NCBI RefSeq assembly: GCF_026151205.1
Contig: NC_087076.1
Span: 21,940,828 to 22,004,827 of the forward strand
Reading direction: 5' to 3'
Length of the DNA stretch: 64,000 nt
From: Bolinopsis microptera
Lineage: Eukaryota > Ctenophora > Tentaculata > Lobata > Bolinopsidae
Below, piece after piece: positions 1 through 11,828 of the stretch. The position numbers were made by a program, and so were the translations under genes. How positions within the stretch are numbered: the stretch's first letter is position 1; each line of letters begins with the position of its first letter. The notes under the pieces are model-generated. The model had not been told where the DNA came from, searched no databases, and was given only the letters and a program-made list of their open reading frames with translations.

Positions 1-1594
1 TTAGTACTTTTGTACTAAGTGGTGGATCTGCTGCTCATTTCCCAGAAAAACAGTTTGTACTGTATGCTACTAAATAGTGAGTCTTAGGTCTAATTTGCCC
101 AAAAACAGTTAGTAAATTAAGATATAATTTATTAAACAGAGTGCGATTGATCTTTTGTATAATTTTAAAAAGTGGCCTTTGGCTTTGTTGACTTTTCCGT
201 TTGAGAAGGTGCAGTGTTTAATTTATTTTAAAATGTATTTCAACTGCTGGTTCTTAAATGATGTGTGATATGTATAGTACACATTACATACATGCCATGT
301 GTGTAATTGTAATCTGTAAACATGTGGGCGTGTGTTAGTGTATGTTTTTAATTAAGCATAGATATCTCAACTGTTAGTTTCATTGTTTACATTCAATATC
401 GGATCCTTTTAAAACTAAAAAGTCATATTTAATGAGCTGTTTAAAGCAATTTCTGGGTGGGTATCTTATTTTATAAACCAAGACATAGTACAGTGATTTC
501 TCAACAGTTAGTACCACAAAAGCCGGTAAAAGGGGGTGGGTGTCTTAATTATTATCCTAAAAACAGTTAATACATGATCCCTTACCCCCGGCCCCCCCAG
601 GTCAAGATTCATGCGAGATGGCGAGACAGGCTCATCGCACAAAATCTTAAAATAAACACAGAAAAAAAAACTAACAAAAAAATGTGTGAGAAAATAGAAA
701 AAATGTAATTTAAAAGTTTTAAGCGACACAAAAATGTACTTTATATTTTGTGAATTCGGAACTTAGTGCGGTGTGAGATCACGTGGTTAAAGTATAACAA
801 CTTTGAGCCGCGCAATTAGTGCGAGATTTTGACGAGTTTAGTATAAATCTCACCCCAATATCGCGAGTCTAGCTGCGAGATTTCGGCACCCTCTTTCAGC
901 ACTACATATTCGGTCGCGCGCAACGGCCCCATCATACTATTCCTCAACTTGCTGGCCTTTTCGTCTTCATCATCAAGCCGACTTTTCATGGTCATTGAAC
1001 TTTTGGTATTGATTGTTTTGAATTATTACTGGTTGTGTTACTCTGACGGCTTACTTTTCTGTACTGTCTAAGTCTTAAAGGATACTAGTTGTTGTCGATA
1101 TTAATCGGTTTATAAGATCAAGATTCACAGTGGTTACTATAGTTACCATGGTTACCATTAAAGGAGGTCCGGTAATGGTCGAAATCTCAAGGTACTATTC
1201 CTGGCTACAGTCGACTCATCGAATAAGTCGACTTTCTCAGAATAATGAATATACTTGACACTACCATAGGCACAGTGGATATTTCTTCATTAAAAGTTTG
1301 AAAAAGGGTCTCTTCAACTGTAGACCTGACTTATTAATCCTAGCAGGTAAGTAACTCTGGATCCTCATCACATTGATTCCATTCTAAATTCTAGCCATAA
1401 ACAAAACAAATATTACCAGATAACTCCGTTCACCATAATTTGATATGTTCCAGTATGAACGAGGCCTTCCCCGGACAAATCCTTAAATGCCAGTCTTCTC
1501 TAGCTGAAGTACGAACTGTATAATTTATCAGATAAAGTATATTACAAGATGCTCTGGTGATAATTTTAGTAAAATAATTAATAATTGCCAAAAG
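1..1594. other. Intergenic DNA, no gene recognised
   Basis: AT-rich unique-looking sequence. A short open frame at 508-729 (minus) is low in complexity and has no family signature, so I do not call it. Around 1130-1165 there is a short GTTACCATGG-type repeat, a motif that recurs in many other places in the window. Confidence 0.5.
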
Positions 1595-1675
1595 AATGAC
1601 CGTCGACGGGACTCGAACTCGGGATCAACTGCCTAGCGGCCGTTCCCTAAACTGGGGCGCCACGTGAGGCATGAC
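1595..1675 (-). repeat. tRNA-like SINE head
   Basis: On the minus strand 1608-1620 reads GAGTTCGAGTCCC, a good RNA polymerase III B box, and 1653-1664 (CGTGGCGCCCCA) sits where an A box would be. The arms do not pair into a full cloverleaf and no clean acceptor stem is present, so I read this as a tRNA-derived SINE or tRNA relic and not a working tRNA gene. The boundaries are approximate. Confidence 0.45.
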
Positions 1676-1890
1676 AGATTTACAATATGTAACATTATAT
1701 ACTTCATAAAAATACACACTTAAATTTTTCGTTATGTATTGATCCAAATTACAGCGGCATACTTACAATTCTGAGAAATAAACATCGAGCGACATAAAGC
1801 GACATACTTACAATTTCGCTTACAAAGGGACATCTTTTTAAATACAAAGTAATTTGTGGGGCAAGAAATCTTGGGGGGGGGGGGGATCAT

Positions 1891-1992
1891 GTTATTTTTT
1901 GTCCGTTTTTGTCCGTTTTTGTCCGTTAATTTTTGTCCGTTTTGAAAATATAGCTGCCAAACGGACAAAAACGGACAAAAACGGACAAAAAT
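1891..1992. repeat. Inverted-repeat element of TTTTTGTCCG units, copy 1
   Basis: Three to four direct copies of the 10-mer TTTTTGTCCG lead into a short centre (AAAATATAGCTGCC), followed by three copies of its reverse complement. The whole can fold into one hairpin. The same element recurs at 4223-4281 (half) and 4921-5017 (nearly complete), so it behaves as a small repeated, MITE-like unit. A run of 13-14 G just precedes this copy. Confidence 0.7.
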
Positions 1993-2292
1993 TGTAACTT
2001 TTGATTTAAATTTTCTCCACAATTTGTAACAGGCTATCTGCAGAAATGGGTAGCCCGGTTAATGACCATGGTCCTTTCTCAAACTTTTAATCTTCAATTA
2101 GGCACAAAGAATAGTCTACACATTTTTTAATAACATAAAAAGGGATGAAAAGTTTTATTACTGGAGAGTAAAACTTTGTTAAACACAAAGATTCTTGAGC
2201 ACATTTTGAGTCAGACTCAAATGCGCTTAAAAACATTTTAGTATATAACAATAAATTATGTTAACAATAACACCAACAATAATTATAAATTG
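1993..2292. other. Spacer, nothing recognised
   Basis: AT-rich sequence between the inverted-repeat element and the polypurine array. I see no open frame or motif worth calling. Confidence 0.4.
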
Positions 2293-4195
2293 AACAAATT
2301 ATTGAGAGATGAAAGAGAGGAAAAGGAGGAGGGGGGACTGAGGAGGGGGACTGAGGAGGGAGAGGAGGGGGGCTGAGGAGGAGTGAGACTGAGAAGGAGA
2401 ACTGAGGAGGAGGAATGAATAGGAGGAGGAGAAGAAGGACTCAAGAGGAGGAGGACCCAAGAGGAGGAGGACCCAGGAAAAGGCCCCATGAGGAGGACTG
2501 GGGAGGAGGAGGACCGATGAGGACTGATGAGGACTGATAAAGAGGACTAAGGACGAGGAGGAGGAGGAGGAGGAGAAGGACTGAGGAGTGAGGAGGAGGA
2601 CTGATGAGGAGAAGGAGGTGTATGACGAGGATGAGGAGGAGAAAGGAGATAAAGGATGAGGATAAGGAGGACTGAGGAGGAGGACTGGTGAAGAGGACTG
2701 ATGAGGAGGAGGACTGAGAAGGGGAGGACTTAGGAGGACTGAGGAGGGGAGGACTTAGGAGGAAGAGGATTGAGCAGGAGGAGGACTGAGGAGTAGAAGG
2801 AGGAAGAAGACTGAGGAGGACCCAGGAGGAGGAACCAGGAAGAAGAGGAGGAGGAGGACTGAGAAGGAGGACTGAGAAGGAGAAGGAGGACTGATGAAGA
2901 GGATGAGGATGAGGAGGAGGGTGAGGGTGACTGGGGAAAGGATTGAGGAGGAGGAAGACTGAGGAGGAGGAAGAGGAGAAGGACTGAGATGAGGAGGAGA
3001 AGGACTGAGGAGAAGGAAGAGGAGGAGGACTGAGGAGGAGGACCCAGGAGGAGGAGGACACAGGAAAAGGCCCCAGGAGGAGGAGGATGACTTGGGAGGA
3101 GGAGGACTGATGAGGACTGATGAGGAGGAGAAGTAAGTGGATGAAGAGGATGAGGAGGACTGAGGAGGAGGACTGGTGAGCAGAAGGAGGAGGACCCAGG
3201 AGGAGAAGGAGGAGGAGGAGGATAACTGAGGAGGAGGAGAAGGACTGAGGAGGAGAAGAGGGATCCAGGAGGAGAACCCAGGAGGAGGAGGAGGAGGACT
3301 GAGGAGGAGGACTAAGGAGAAGGAGGACTGATGAGGAGGATGAGGAGGAGGGTGACTGGGGAAAGGACTGAGAAGGACTGAGGAGGAGAATGCGGACTGA
3401 GGAGGAGGAACCAGGAAAAGGAGGAGGAGGACTGAAGAGGAGGACTGAGAAGGCGAAGGAGGACTGATGAGGAGGATGAGGATGAGGAGGAGGGTGACTG
3501 GGGGAGGACTGAGGAGGAGGGTGACTGGGGGAGGACTGAGGAATATGAGGAAGACTGAGGAGGAGGAGGAAGAGGAGAAGGACTGAGGAGGAGAAGGACT
3601 GAGGAGGATGACTGAGGAGGAGGAGGACTGAGGAGGAGGAGGAGGACTGAGGAGGAGGAGGACTGAGGAGGAGGAGGAGGAGGAGGAGGAGGAGTGAATA
3701 GGAGGAGGAGGGGGACTGGGCAGGACTGAGGAGGATGACTGAGGAAAAGGATGAGGAGGAGGACTGAGAAGGAGGACTGAGCTGAGGAAGAGAACTGAGG
3801 ACTGAGGAATATGAGGAAGACTGAGGAGGAGGAGGAAGAGGAGAAGGACTGAGGAGGAGAAGGACTGAGGAGGATGACTGAGGAGGAGGAGGACTGAGGA
3901 GGAGGAGGAGGACTGAGGAGGAGGAGGACTGAGGAGGAGGAGGAGGAGGAGGAGGAGGAGTGAATAGGAGGAGGAGGGGGACTGGGCAGGACTGAGGAGG
4001 AGGACTGAGGAAAAGGATGAGGAGGAGGACTGAGAAGGAGGACTGAGCTGAGGAGGAGAACTGAGGACTGAGGAGGAAGAGGAGGAGGAGGATGAAGAGG
4101 AGGTGGACCCAAGAGGAGGAGGTCTCAGGAGGAGGACCCAGGAGGAGGACTCAGGAGGAGGAGGAGGATGACTGAGGAAGACTGAGGAGGAGGAG
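2293..4195. repeat. Polypurine minisatellite (GGAGGAGGA...CTGA)
   Basis: About 1.9 kb that is almost purely purine on the plus strand, built from GGA/GAG triplets punctuated by ACTGA or ACCCA. A block beginning at 3541 (GAATATGAGGAAGAC) recurs at 3807, a 266-bp internal duplication. The long Ser/Pro/Leu open frames on the minus strand (2441-3061, 3312-4112) are consequences of the GGA/TCC repeat and not genes. The strand asymmetry gives triplex (H-DNA) potential. Confidence 0.85.
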
Positions 4196-4222
4196 GAAGC
4201 ATCTAAATATTATTTCCATTTT

Positions 4223-4281
4223 TGTTATTTTTTGTCCGTTTTTGTCCGTTTTTGTCCGCTCTATTTTTTGTCCGTTTTGAT
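4223..4281. repeat. Inverted-repeat element of TTTTTGTCCG units, copy 2 (truncated)
   Basis: Carries the left arm of the element seen at 1891 and 4921, then breaks off into GATAACAGGATCC before the right arm. The flanking sequence GAGGAAGCATCTAAAT upstream is shared with copy 3, so copies 2 and 3 arose by duplication of a segment that included polypurine DNA. Confidence 0.65.
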
Positions 4282-4289
4282 AACAGGAT

Positions 4290-4869
4290 CCCCCTGGAGG
4301 AGGAGGAGGAGAAGGATGACTGAGGAGGAGGACTGAGGAGGACTGAGAAGGAGGAGGACTGAGGAGTACTGAGGAGGATCGCTGAAGAGGATCGCTGAAG
4401 AGGATGGCTGAGGAGGATGACTGAGGAGGATGACTGAGAGGGATGAGGAGGAGGACTGAGAAGGAGGAGGAGAAAGAGGACCCAGGAGGAGGACTTAGGA
4501 GAAAGAAGAGGAGAAGGACTCAGAAGGAGGAATGAGAAGGAGGAGAACTGAGGAGGAGGAGGAGGAGGACTGAATAGGAGGAGGAGGGGGACTGGGGGAG
4601 GACTGAGGAGGAGGAGTACTGACGAAAAGGATGAGGAGGAGGACCGAGGAGAAGGACTGAGGACTGAGGAGGAAGAGGAGGAGGATGAAGAGGAGGAGGA
4701 GGACCCAGGAGGAGGAGGACTGAGGAGGATGATGAGGACTGCAGAGGAGGAGGACTGAGGAGGACTGAGGAGGATGGCTCAGGAGGATGGCTGAGGAGGA
4801 GGAGAACCTGTGGAAGAGGAGGAGGAGGAGGAGGAGGAGGAGGAGGAGGAGGAGGAGGAGGAGGAGGAG

Positions 4870-4895
<26 letters not shown>
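4290..4895. repeat. Polypurine minisatellite, second block, ending in (GAG)n
   Basis: Same GGA/GAG composition as the block to its left, with GGATGGCTGAGGA variants. It ends in a pure GAG triplet run at about 4813-4893. Arg-rich (plus) and Leu-rich or Pro-rich (minus) frames across it are repeat artefacts. Confidence 0.85.
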
Positions 4896-4901
<6 letters not shown>

Positions 4902-4920
4902 TAAATGTTATTTCAATTTT

Positions 4921-5017
4921 TGTTATTTTTTGTCCGTTTTTGTCCGTTTTTGTCCGCTTTATTTTTTGTCCGTTTTGAAAATATAGCTGCCAAACGGACA
5001 AAAACGGACAAAAAAAC
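4921..5017. repeat. Inverted-repeat element of TTTTTGTCCG units, copy 3
   Basis: Left arm of four TTTTTGTCCG-type units, the centre AAAATATAGCTGCC, and a right arm of two reverse-complement units. Nearly the same as the copy at 1891-1992. Confidence 0.7.
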
Positions 5018-5022
5018 ATGAG

Positions 5023-5045
5023 CCCCCCCCCCAATCTTGCAGTCT

Positions 5046-5081
<36 letters not shown>

Positions 5082-5142
5082 ATCGCATTTTTAGTCTCAA
5101 AATCCAATCTCATCGCACTTTTTTTAGAATCTTGATAGGGGC

Positions 5143-5201
<59 letters not shown>
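5023..5201. repeat. Long G and C homopolymer runs in opposite orientation
   Basis: Ten C at 5023-5032, 35 G at 5046-5080 and 57 C at 5145-5201. The G run and the later C run are mutually complementary and could pair across a 64-nt spacer. Exact lengths should be treated as sequencing-dependent. Confidence 0.8.
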
Positions 5202-5202
<1 letters not shown>

Positions 5203-7440
5203 ATTTTACTGCTGCTAGGTAAAAATACTTTCATAGGTTCAATAGGTAGGTACTGCAATTGTATGGCATGAATATCTATAAAATTGTTTACACGTTTAGC
5301 GACAGTGAAAAGAAATCATAACAGCCACTTATTCTTGGAGATGGCAAAAAGATTAAATAAGCTAAAAGAAGCTTGTATTAATCCTCTGGATGTGGTATCT
5401 CCTCTATTTCAGAAGTCTTGGCCCAGATTTCTCTGGTCTACTAGACGTGGAGCACAGGTGTAAGTCTACTTCAAATGTTTGTTGAGAGTGTCGGTTGAGT
5501 GTTAGCAAATAACTCTTTCCAACGTAGATTGATGGCCATTGCAGAAATATTCTCCTTTACCGTAGCGAGTAGATCATCTTTTGCTTTCTTGGACCAAGAC
5601 TGAGTGCTGTGTTGTGAGTGTGAGTAGAAATGGTGACCTTTCCTCTTCGGGGGCGGGGGAGGAGTGGTAGTGAAATGTTGATGGGGGAGCGGGAGAAGTA
5701 GAGAGGGAGTTGTGGAGTATTTTGTGGAGCGGTTTGAGGAACAAACTAAATAACCTTCGAATAGATTTCGTAATTCCTGCTAGCATTGTACAAAATTTCA
5801 GGGATTAAATCCTGAAAAGTAGCGAATAGTATTGCCGATCAGGCCAGGACCATGTAAAAGTGTAACATTCCTTCTCCGAGAACAAATGTAAGTTGAAGCA
5901 AAATTACTATTGCCAATTATTTGCCAATGCTGATGAAAAAATGTTATTAAGATTTAGAAAGTTCTGAGATTATTATCTATCATACAATTTTGACACAACT
6001 CACGACTTGTTGAGGTTATGTTTCATATTCGTTTCACATTATTAATCTTTGACAGGGAGTTAATTCTGCCACAAAAGAAAAGAATGAACTGATGAACTCG
6101 TTCACACTACCCCTCGCTCTTCAACTGTTGGAGAAAACTTCCTTCTATCGCTGCTCGCAACACAGCAGAACTTGGTTTAATTCTGTGCGCTAAAATTTTG
6201 CAAACGAGGCCTAAAATACTGTTATGTAGGATAGACTGTTATGTAGGATAAACGGAATCGTTTCAGTAACTTTCTTGATCATCTTTAGAAACTCTTTCAA
6301 CAACATTGATAAAGTCCAGTTTGCCTGCTGAAATTTCAGAATCTTGCTCTACTTTACGGAAGGCGCGAATGTAAAATCTATGAATTGTAAAAAAAGCAAT
6401 AATTGTCAGTTAAGAGTTAAAATTTGAATATGCATGATATGGTCGGTCGAATATAATATAATGAATTGATCCAAAGCCAGCAGGCTTTTCGCACTGGCCA
6501 GTAATGCTTTTTGAAGGGAAACGCTACAATGCTCATCAAGGAGCAAATCCTGGTTCGCGTAACCAATATCAAACGCATCATGGAATCCATTTTCTGAGAT
6601 AGGATTCACATCACTCTTTTTACTGTTTGTTTAACATAATGATATTAAGTAGTGGTCGTTTTGAATTATTTTCAGACTTTCAATACCGATGGGGTTTGAG
6701 AATAATTAGGTCTTGGGAACATAGTTCTAATCCGGAGTTATGGCAAATTACGTGTTAGTAATAATGTCAATGATTGTATCTGTGTTCGTGTTTTAATCTA
6801 ACTACTGACTTTATTTGTTTATTTCAATAAGGTATTGTATTTACCTTATATTTATAAATAATATAGATAGAGCAAAAGCATTTACTAGTATCTGTTCTTT
6901 GGAGTAGTCCTCTGCTCTCATGATCAAGCCATTGTGGTAACTGATCATTTTGATACTATGTGTTATTATATTGTGCTACAATGCACTAATCGATCAAATT
7001 AATAATAGTTTCAATTCTTATATTGGTAGAATTGGCGTTAAAAATTGCACGCGAATGTATTAAAATTACACAGAAACATCGTCTTTGATCATCTCTATCT
7101 CAAAACGATCACAAAGTAGCATCCTGAAAATTTGCACACATACAGTTGAGATGATGTCTAATATCTTCTAAGTTTTCTGGGAGCCTACTATGTAAGCTTC
7201 ACTTGCAGTGGTCTGTCGAAAATTGGTTACTTTCGCACATTTAATAGTCGACTTTATGAAAAAAGTTAACTAATCAAATTTATACTGGGATGCAGAACAA
7301 AGGATTCTCTTTAAAACTGAAACATGAACTAGTGATATGCTAAGTAAAGATAGGGCTGGTGGTCAATAGGAATCATGATGAAATATTTGCCTGGCAACAC
7401 TCAGCGCGCGAAAAAATCTGTAGTGCAATGCGCTTCCAGT
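5202..7440. other. Intergenic DNA, no gene recognised
   Basis: About 2.2 kb with only short open frames (for example 5574-5786 and 6406-6609, both minus). None shows a recognisable domain or a convincing pair of splice sites. No obvious tandem repeat. Confidence 0.4.
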
Positions 7441-7449
7441 GGTCCCATC

Positions 7450-7790
7450 GTGCGGCCAGGTAGCGCACTTGGTTAGCCAGCTTTGCAATCGTGAGGTTGC
7501 GGGTTCAAATCCCACTGCCTGCCTGGTCGTGGGGTGAGTGTCGTTGACATTCAGCTAAGGATCGTGAGTGGTCTATGCAGCCCCCGGTCTACAGCCGAAT
7601 ACTCGAGAAATCGGGTGTGAGGGTTAAATGAGGAGCTGCACATTGCAGCAAAGTCTCGGGCGAAGAAAGTATGGTACATACTACCTTAACCGTCACTGGC
7701 TAAAAAATCCTTCGGCTTCCTGTAATTGGCTGGTTGCACTTGTGTAACAATATGGCTGTTGGAATACTCGAAGTAAAATAAGTGTCTAGA
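7450..7790 (+). repeat. tRNA-derived SINE
   Basis: The head has an A box (TAGCGCACTTGG, 7461-7472) and a B box (GGGTTCAAATCCC, 7501-7513) at tRNA spacing. It is followed by a tRNA-unrelated body of about 250 bp and an A-rich tail near 7780-7800. The acceptor stem does not close properly, so this is not called a tRNA gene. Ends are approximate. Confidence 0.6.
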
Positions 7791-7799
7791 TAAAATTAA

Positions 7800-8344
7800 A
7801 AAAATTGAACAACATTTTATATATTATATTTTTTATTATATTTTAAAGGTGACAATTGTTTATTTTTTGTTTTGTTGCAAATTTTTTGTTTTAATAACTT
7901 GAAGGGACTGTTAAATATAGTATTTTCATTTCGGTTGTATTTCTTAGATCTGTAGGTTGTAGGTACGTCTAAACAACGAAGCGGTTTTAGTTTTGAGGAT
8001 GAGGTAAGGATAAGATTTGCAATATTGATAACGATTCTTATTGCTCTACGTGGTTACAAAGGCGAGAATTGAGAATATTGACAAAAAGTATGAAACCCCT
8101 CTGTCAGAAGTCTCACACAATTTCATCCTTACCCCTATGATGGAGTAAATATATATTATTTACATATAATATATAATAAAAATAATAATTACAACATTTA
8201 TAAACCGCCTTATAGCTAAATCATATAACTCGATATAATTTAATCCTGGAGATAAACTCCAGTGCTTTCTAAAGCGGCTCTTACATTAACTGAGCTTAGT
8301 TTAATTGAAAATTAGACATGACAAGTTCATATTACCTATGTAAA
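7800..8344. other. AT-rich spacer
   Basis: Very AT-rich stretch with TATA-type simple sequence at 7815-7850 and 8145-8195. No coding signal seen. Confidence 0.4.
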
Positions 8345-8640
8345 TGCAAAATCAATCAAATGCTAGAGAAAAGAAGTATGTTTTAAGTTTGGTCTTGAAA
8401 GATGTAACTGACTCAGCTGATCTTATGTCATATGGCAAGGAATTAAATACTTTAACTGCACAGTGACTTAAAGCTTTCTCTGTGTTTACATAGTTAGGAG
8501 AGGGCGGAAAACTAAGGTAAAAATAATCATTATCAAGACGTACATTTTTAAAACTTTGCTGCCTAGGAGATATCAACTCTTTTAAGTAAGGAGGAGCTAT
8601 ATTATTTAAACACTTGTAGGCAATGAAACAAGAAATTCAA
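8345..8640 (-). mobile_element. Non-LTR retrotransposon, 3' end of reverse transcriptase ORF
   Basis: The minus frame reads through a typical LINE ORF2 tail: YKCLNNIAPPYLKELI, then an Arg/Phe-rich linker, then HCAVKVFNSLPYDIR and a final SFKTKLKTYFF. This is the conserved C-terminal block that follows the reverse transcriptase in CR1/Jockey-like elements. Only the tail is present; the polymerase core is missing. Confidence 0.7.
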
Positions 8641-9254
8641 TGAAACAAGAAATTTAATTTTAGCACATTTTACAGAATAAAAAGATGTAAAACAATTCAT
8701 AAAATATAATGCCCATTTGGTGTATGACTTTTTGTCCTTGACTGCTTGTTTGGTTTTGGAAGGACAGGTAACTAACGGGGCAAGGAATGCGCGTGCCTGG
8801 GAGCTTTTGCACACACCAAAACGCTAGTTCAGTTAAGTTTTTAGAGACAAGGCTCACATTAGGACTATACGAAAAATTGTTAGCAGACATTAGGGGTTCT
8901 GTTTAAAGTTTTTACTATCTAGGTTGCAGTCTTGTTGTGACAAAAAGTCTACACTAAAACATGCTTGATTTTATATTGTGTAGTTCAAGGATTAAAAATG
9001 CACCTTCAAGGTGGATATTGGAGAGCAGGCGAAAGATTATGGCTTAAATTTATCAATGGTTATAATAAGCTATAAATATTTTAAACTATACAATGCTAAT
9101 TAAAAATTTCTTTATACTTCATTCTCAAATTAAAATTTAAAAATTCAAAAATATACATTCATTTTATTAAAACTTTCTCACACGTACTTTACTCACAGGA
9201 CAAGACTTGGAAAACAGTAGCCTAGGGTAATTTAATTCAGATGTGTGTGACCAG

Positions 9255-9775
9255 CCAGTTATAATGTTATGAAAATAATATTTGTGCAGTCAAAGTCTTT
9301 TACGGTCCAATCAAGCAGGGCGTGGGTATGTTGATTAGCTAGTAGCGCACGTTTTAGCTTTCCTCGCAAGCACATTACACTAGTAGTAAAATCAGTCATT
9401 CTGAACTTTGGGGTTAAGATGTTAAAAATTTTGGTTGATCTAGTGTTGTGATTGTCAGGTGGGTCTGCCTGACAGATTAGAAGGCAGGGTTTCCTTGATG
9501 AACATGTGTAACCCTCATGTAAGGATATTGGAGCAAGTAGGGCAATCTTAAAATCTATTCTAAATCTAACTGGTAGAAAATGAACTTTCTTAAGTAGTGG
9601 AGTAGTGTGTGCCTTTCTTCCTCTCCCGAAAATAAATCTTACAGCAGAATTTTGCACCTTCTGTAAACGACTTAAATCATAAGAGCTCAGTCCAAAATAT
9701 ACGCTATTGCAATAATCAATTCTAGAGAGTACTAGAGCATGAACAAGCTGAATCTTAATTTATCTATATTTGATT
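9255..9775 (-). mobile_element. Non-LTR retrotransposon fragment (RT thumb and C-terminal region)
   Basis: The minus frame contains SRIDYCNSVYFGLSSYDL, then LQKVQNSAVRFIFG, then LKKVHFLPVRFRIDFKIALL. These are consecutive conserved motifs after the catalytic core of LINE reverse transcriptases. It overlaps in family position with the tail at 8345-8640, so they are probably two 5'-truncated copies of related elements side by side. No intact catalytic region is present. Confidence 0.7.
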
Positions 9776-11432
9776 GTTGATATATATATTTCAAATGATA
9801 TTGGTAGCAATGGAAAATTACTGTTATGTTAGATATATTACCTATGTTACAGAGACAGAGGGGCGAGAAAGAACTTTGTCAATATAGACAGTCTAGATTT
9901 GAACTTGGAGCCGCAAGGCCAAGGGTGATTTTAAAAATATTGAGTTTTTGAAGGGTCATTGTGACATTATGTGTATACCAGTATACTGTTTGAAACATTT
10001 TATTTAAAAAAATTATATGTTACAATATTATGTATACAATTGGGGCCCAATGTAATTGCTCGACTTTTCATCAGGCCTCTCGAGGCCTTTTGTTTGGTTA
10101 TTTGGGTGTATTGGTGTCCCCTGATTGTTATCATCGCTGTACACTTGTCAAGGCATTTCTTGGTTTCTCTAGTCCATTTTTAGAAATTCTATACAACATT
10201 GATATTGTAATAAATTCTGATGATAATAATTGAAAGATTTCAATAAAAAAAATACTATGTATCTGCCAATTGCAACACTTCATTTGATTGACCATTGTTA
10301 ATGATCTGGCCCGGCGCGTGCTACTTCGTAGCACTTGCCTTTCGAGAAGAAAGCGGCGCGCGCTACTTCGAAGAAATTTAGACGAGTAACATCCGTCAAT
10401 TCATTTGATTGAATGTATATATTGTTTGAATTGTTTATTTGCGTTAATGCATTCAATGGTAATTTGTTCGATAAATCATAATTGTATCATTACTTACTAT
10501 CCTGCAATTGATATGTTGTCCACTTTGATTGGTACAGTTGAACTAAAATAATTTGATGTCACATAAATTCACATCAGATATCCGATGTACATACTTTTCC
10601 TTTTTAGAGTACATATGGTTTGTGCTTGGGATAATAAGTAAAACAAAATTTAAATTGTATTGCCATTACAATGAATAATGATAAGTAAAACAAAATTTTT
10701 AAGTAAAACAAAATTTAAATTTTATTGCCATTACAATGAATAATTATATCATAATAAATATACGTAGACATCAGATAATAAACTTGTTACATCCAGTACA
10801 ACCCAAGATGTCAGCCGACTACAGTAATCGACCGGGATTTCCGGCACCGTGAAATCCCGGCACCGGGGGAGCTATTTCTTCCTGGCCCCAGCCCCGGCCG
10901 ATTTTCAATTTTTGCCGGGAATTTGTCCGGGAATTTTTGATCGAAATCGGCCTTAAACTTTCATATAAATCTTAAAATGGATTTTCAATTTTGAAAGGAT
11001 GATGTCCAGAGTGCCAAAATTACTGGCCGACTAACAAAAATTAAAAAAAAAGCTTGCATTGTTCATAGTTTTTCTAACGAGCATACTTAGGCTGTACGGA
11101 AATAGCTTTAATTCTACGTCATATTAAAAACTTTACATCATTTTTGCGATACTAAAATAAATTTTAAAATATATAAATAACTCTTTTGCTGCTTAGGCGC
11201 GATATCATAATAAATATAAGTAGACATCCGATAATAAACTTGTTAATAAATAGATTTAATCCTTTTGTTTGATCTAAATTGTAGTTCTGTAATAATTATC
11301 AAAACACTGCATTACAAATTTAATGTTTAATCTGAGTATACATTTAGCAATGTTATATATTTTTGTCTAACTAATCTACTCTGTAAGGTTATCAGGTTAA
11401 GTTGAAACATCACTGGCCCAAAATAGTCATCA
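9776..11432. other. Intergenic DNA with short dispersed duplications
   Basis: No gene seen. A segment near 10635-10680 (AAGTAAAACAAAATTTAAAT...) is repeated at about 10699-10745. The segment 10746-10788 (TATATCATAATAAATATACG...) recurs, slightly diverged, at 11204-11246. A compact hairpin GTGCTAC-TTC-GTAGCAC lies at 10317-10333. GC-rich CCGGG-type inverted sequence occurs at 10825-10935. Confidence 0.5.
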
Positions 11433-11828
11433 TCATAATTTTTCTGGATGGATATACATACTTAGTTCCACTTCCAAACCTTCAGATTTTTCCAAAAAGT
11501 TAGCTATGCTGTTGTTTATGTCCTTGACATTTCCTACTGTGAGTTTATCTTTGTATGTACCACTTTTTCCTTGTGTATTTTGATGAACTACATTTGAGTG
11601 TGTTGTCCTCATGTTGTTATAGGAGGTCAATTCCATTATTTCTTGTACATCTACGGTGGTCATTCGACTGTAGCCCAGAAACAAGCCTATTTTTAGGATA
11701 GTTGCTTCAGGATTTTGTTTGAGGTCTTCATACTTTATGTGCAAGATTTTCAAATTTCTCTCATTATTCAAGTACTCCTCGGTGAAGAGACACCAATTTG
11801 CTGGTCCTGGACCTTGATATCTTTTCTC
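11433..11828 (-). CDS. Sulfotransferase terminal exon
   Basis: Acceptor TTAATTACAG|GAG, stop TAA at 11433. It encodes 131 residues including ILHIKYEDLKQNP and the PAPS 3'-phosphate motif GKSGTYKDKLTVG. Confidence 0.8.
   Translation of the reverse strand, partial: EKRYQGPGPANWCLFTEEYLNNERNLKILHIKYEDLKQNPEATILKIGLFLGYSRMTTVDVQEIMELTSYNNMRTTHSNVVHQNTQGKSGTYKDKLTVGNVKDINNSIANFLEKSEGLEVELSMYIHPEKL

Noticed and set aside
2283-5100. Ser/Pro/Leu-rich and Arg-rich open frames
   Set aside because: Produced by GGA/TCC triplet repeats; no composition or splice signal of a gene.
7450-7530. Functional tRNA gene
   Set aside because: A and B boxes are good but the acceptor stem does not pair and the element continues into a SINE body.
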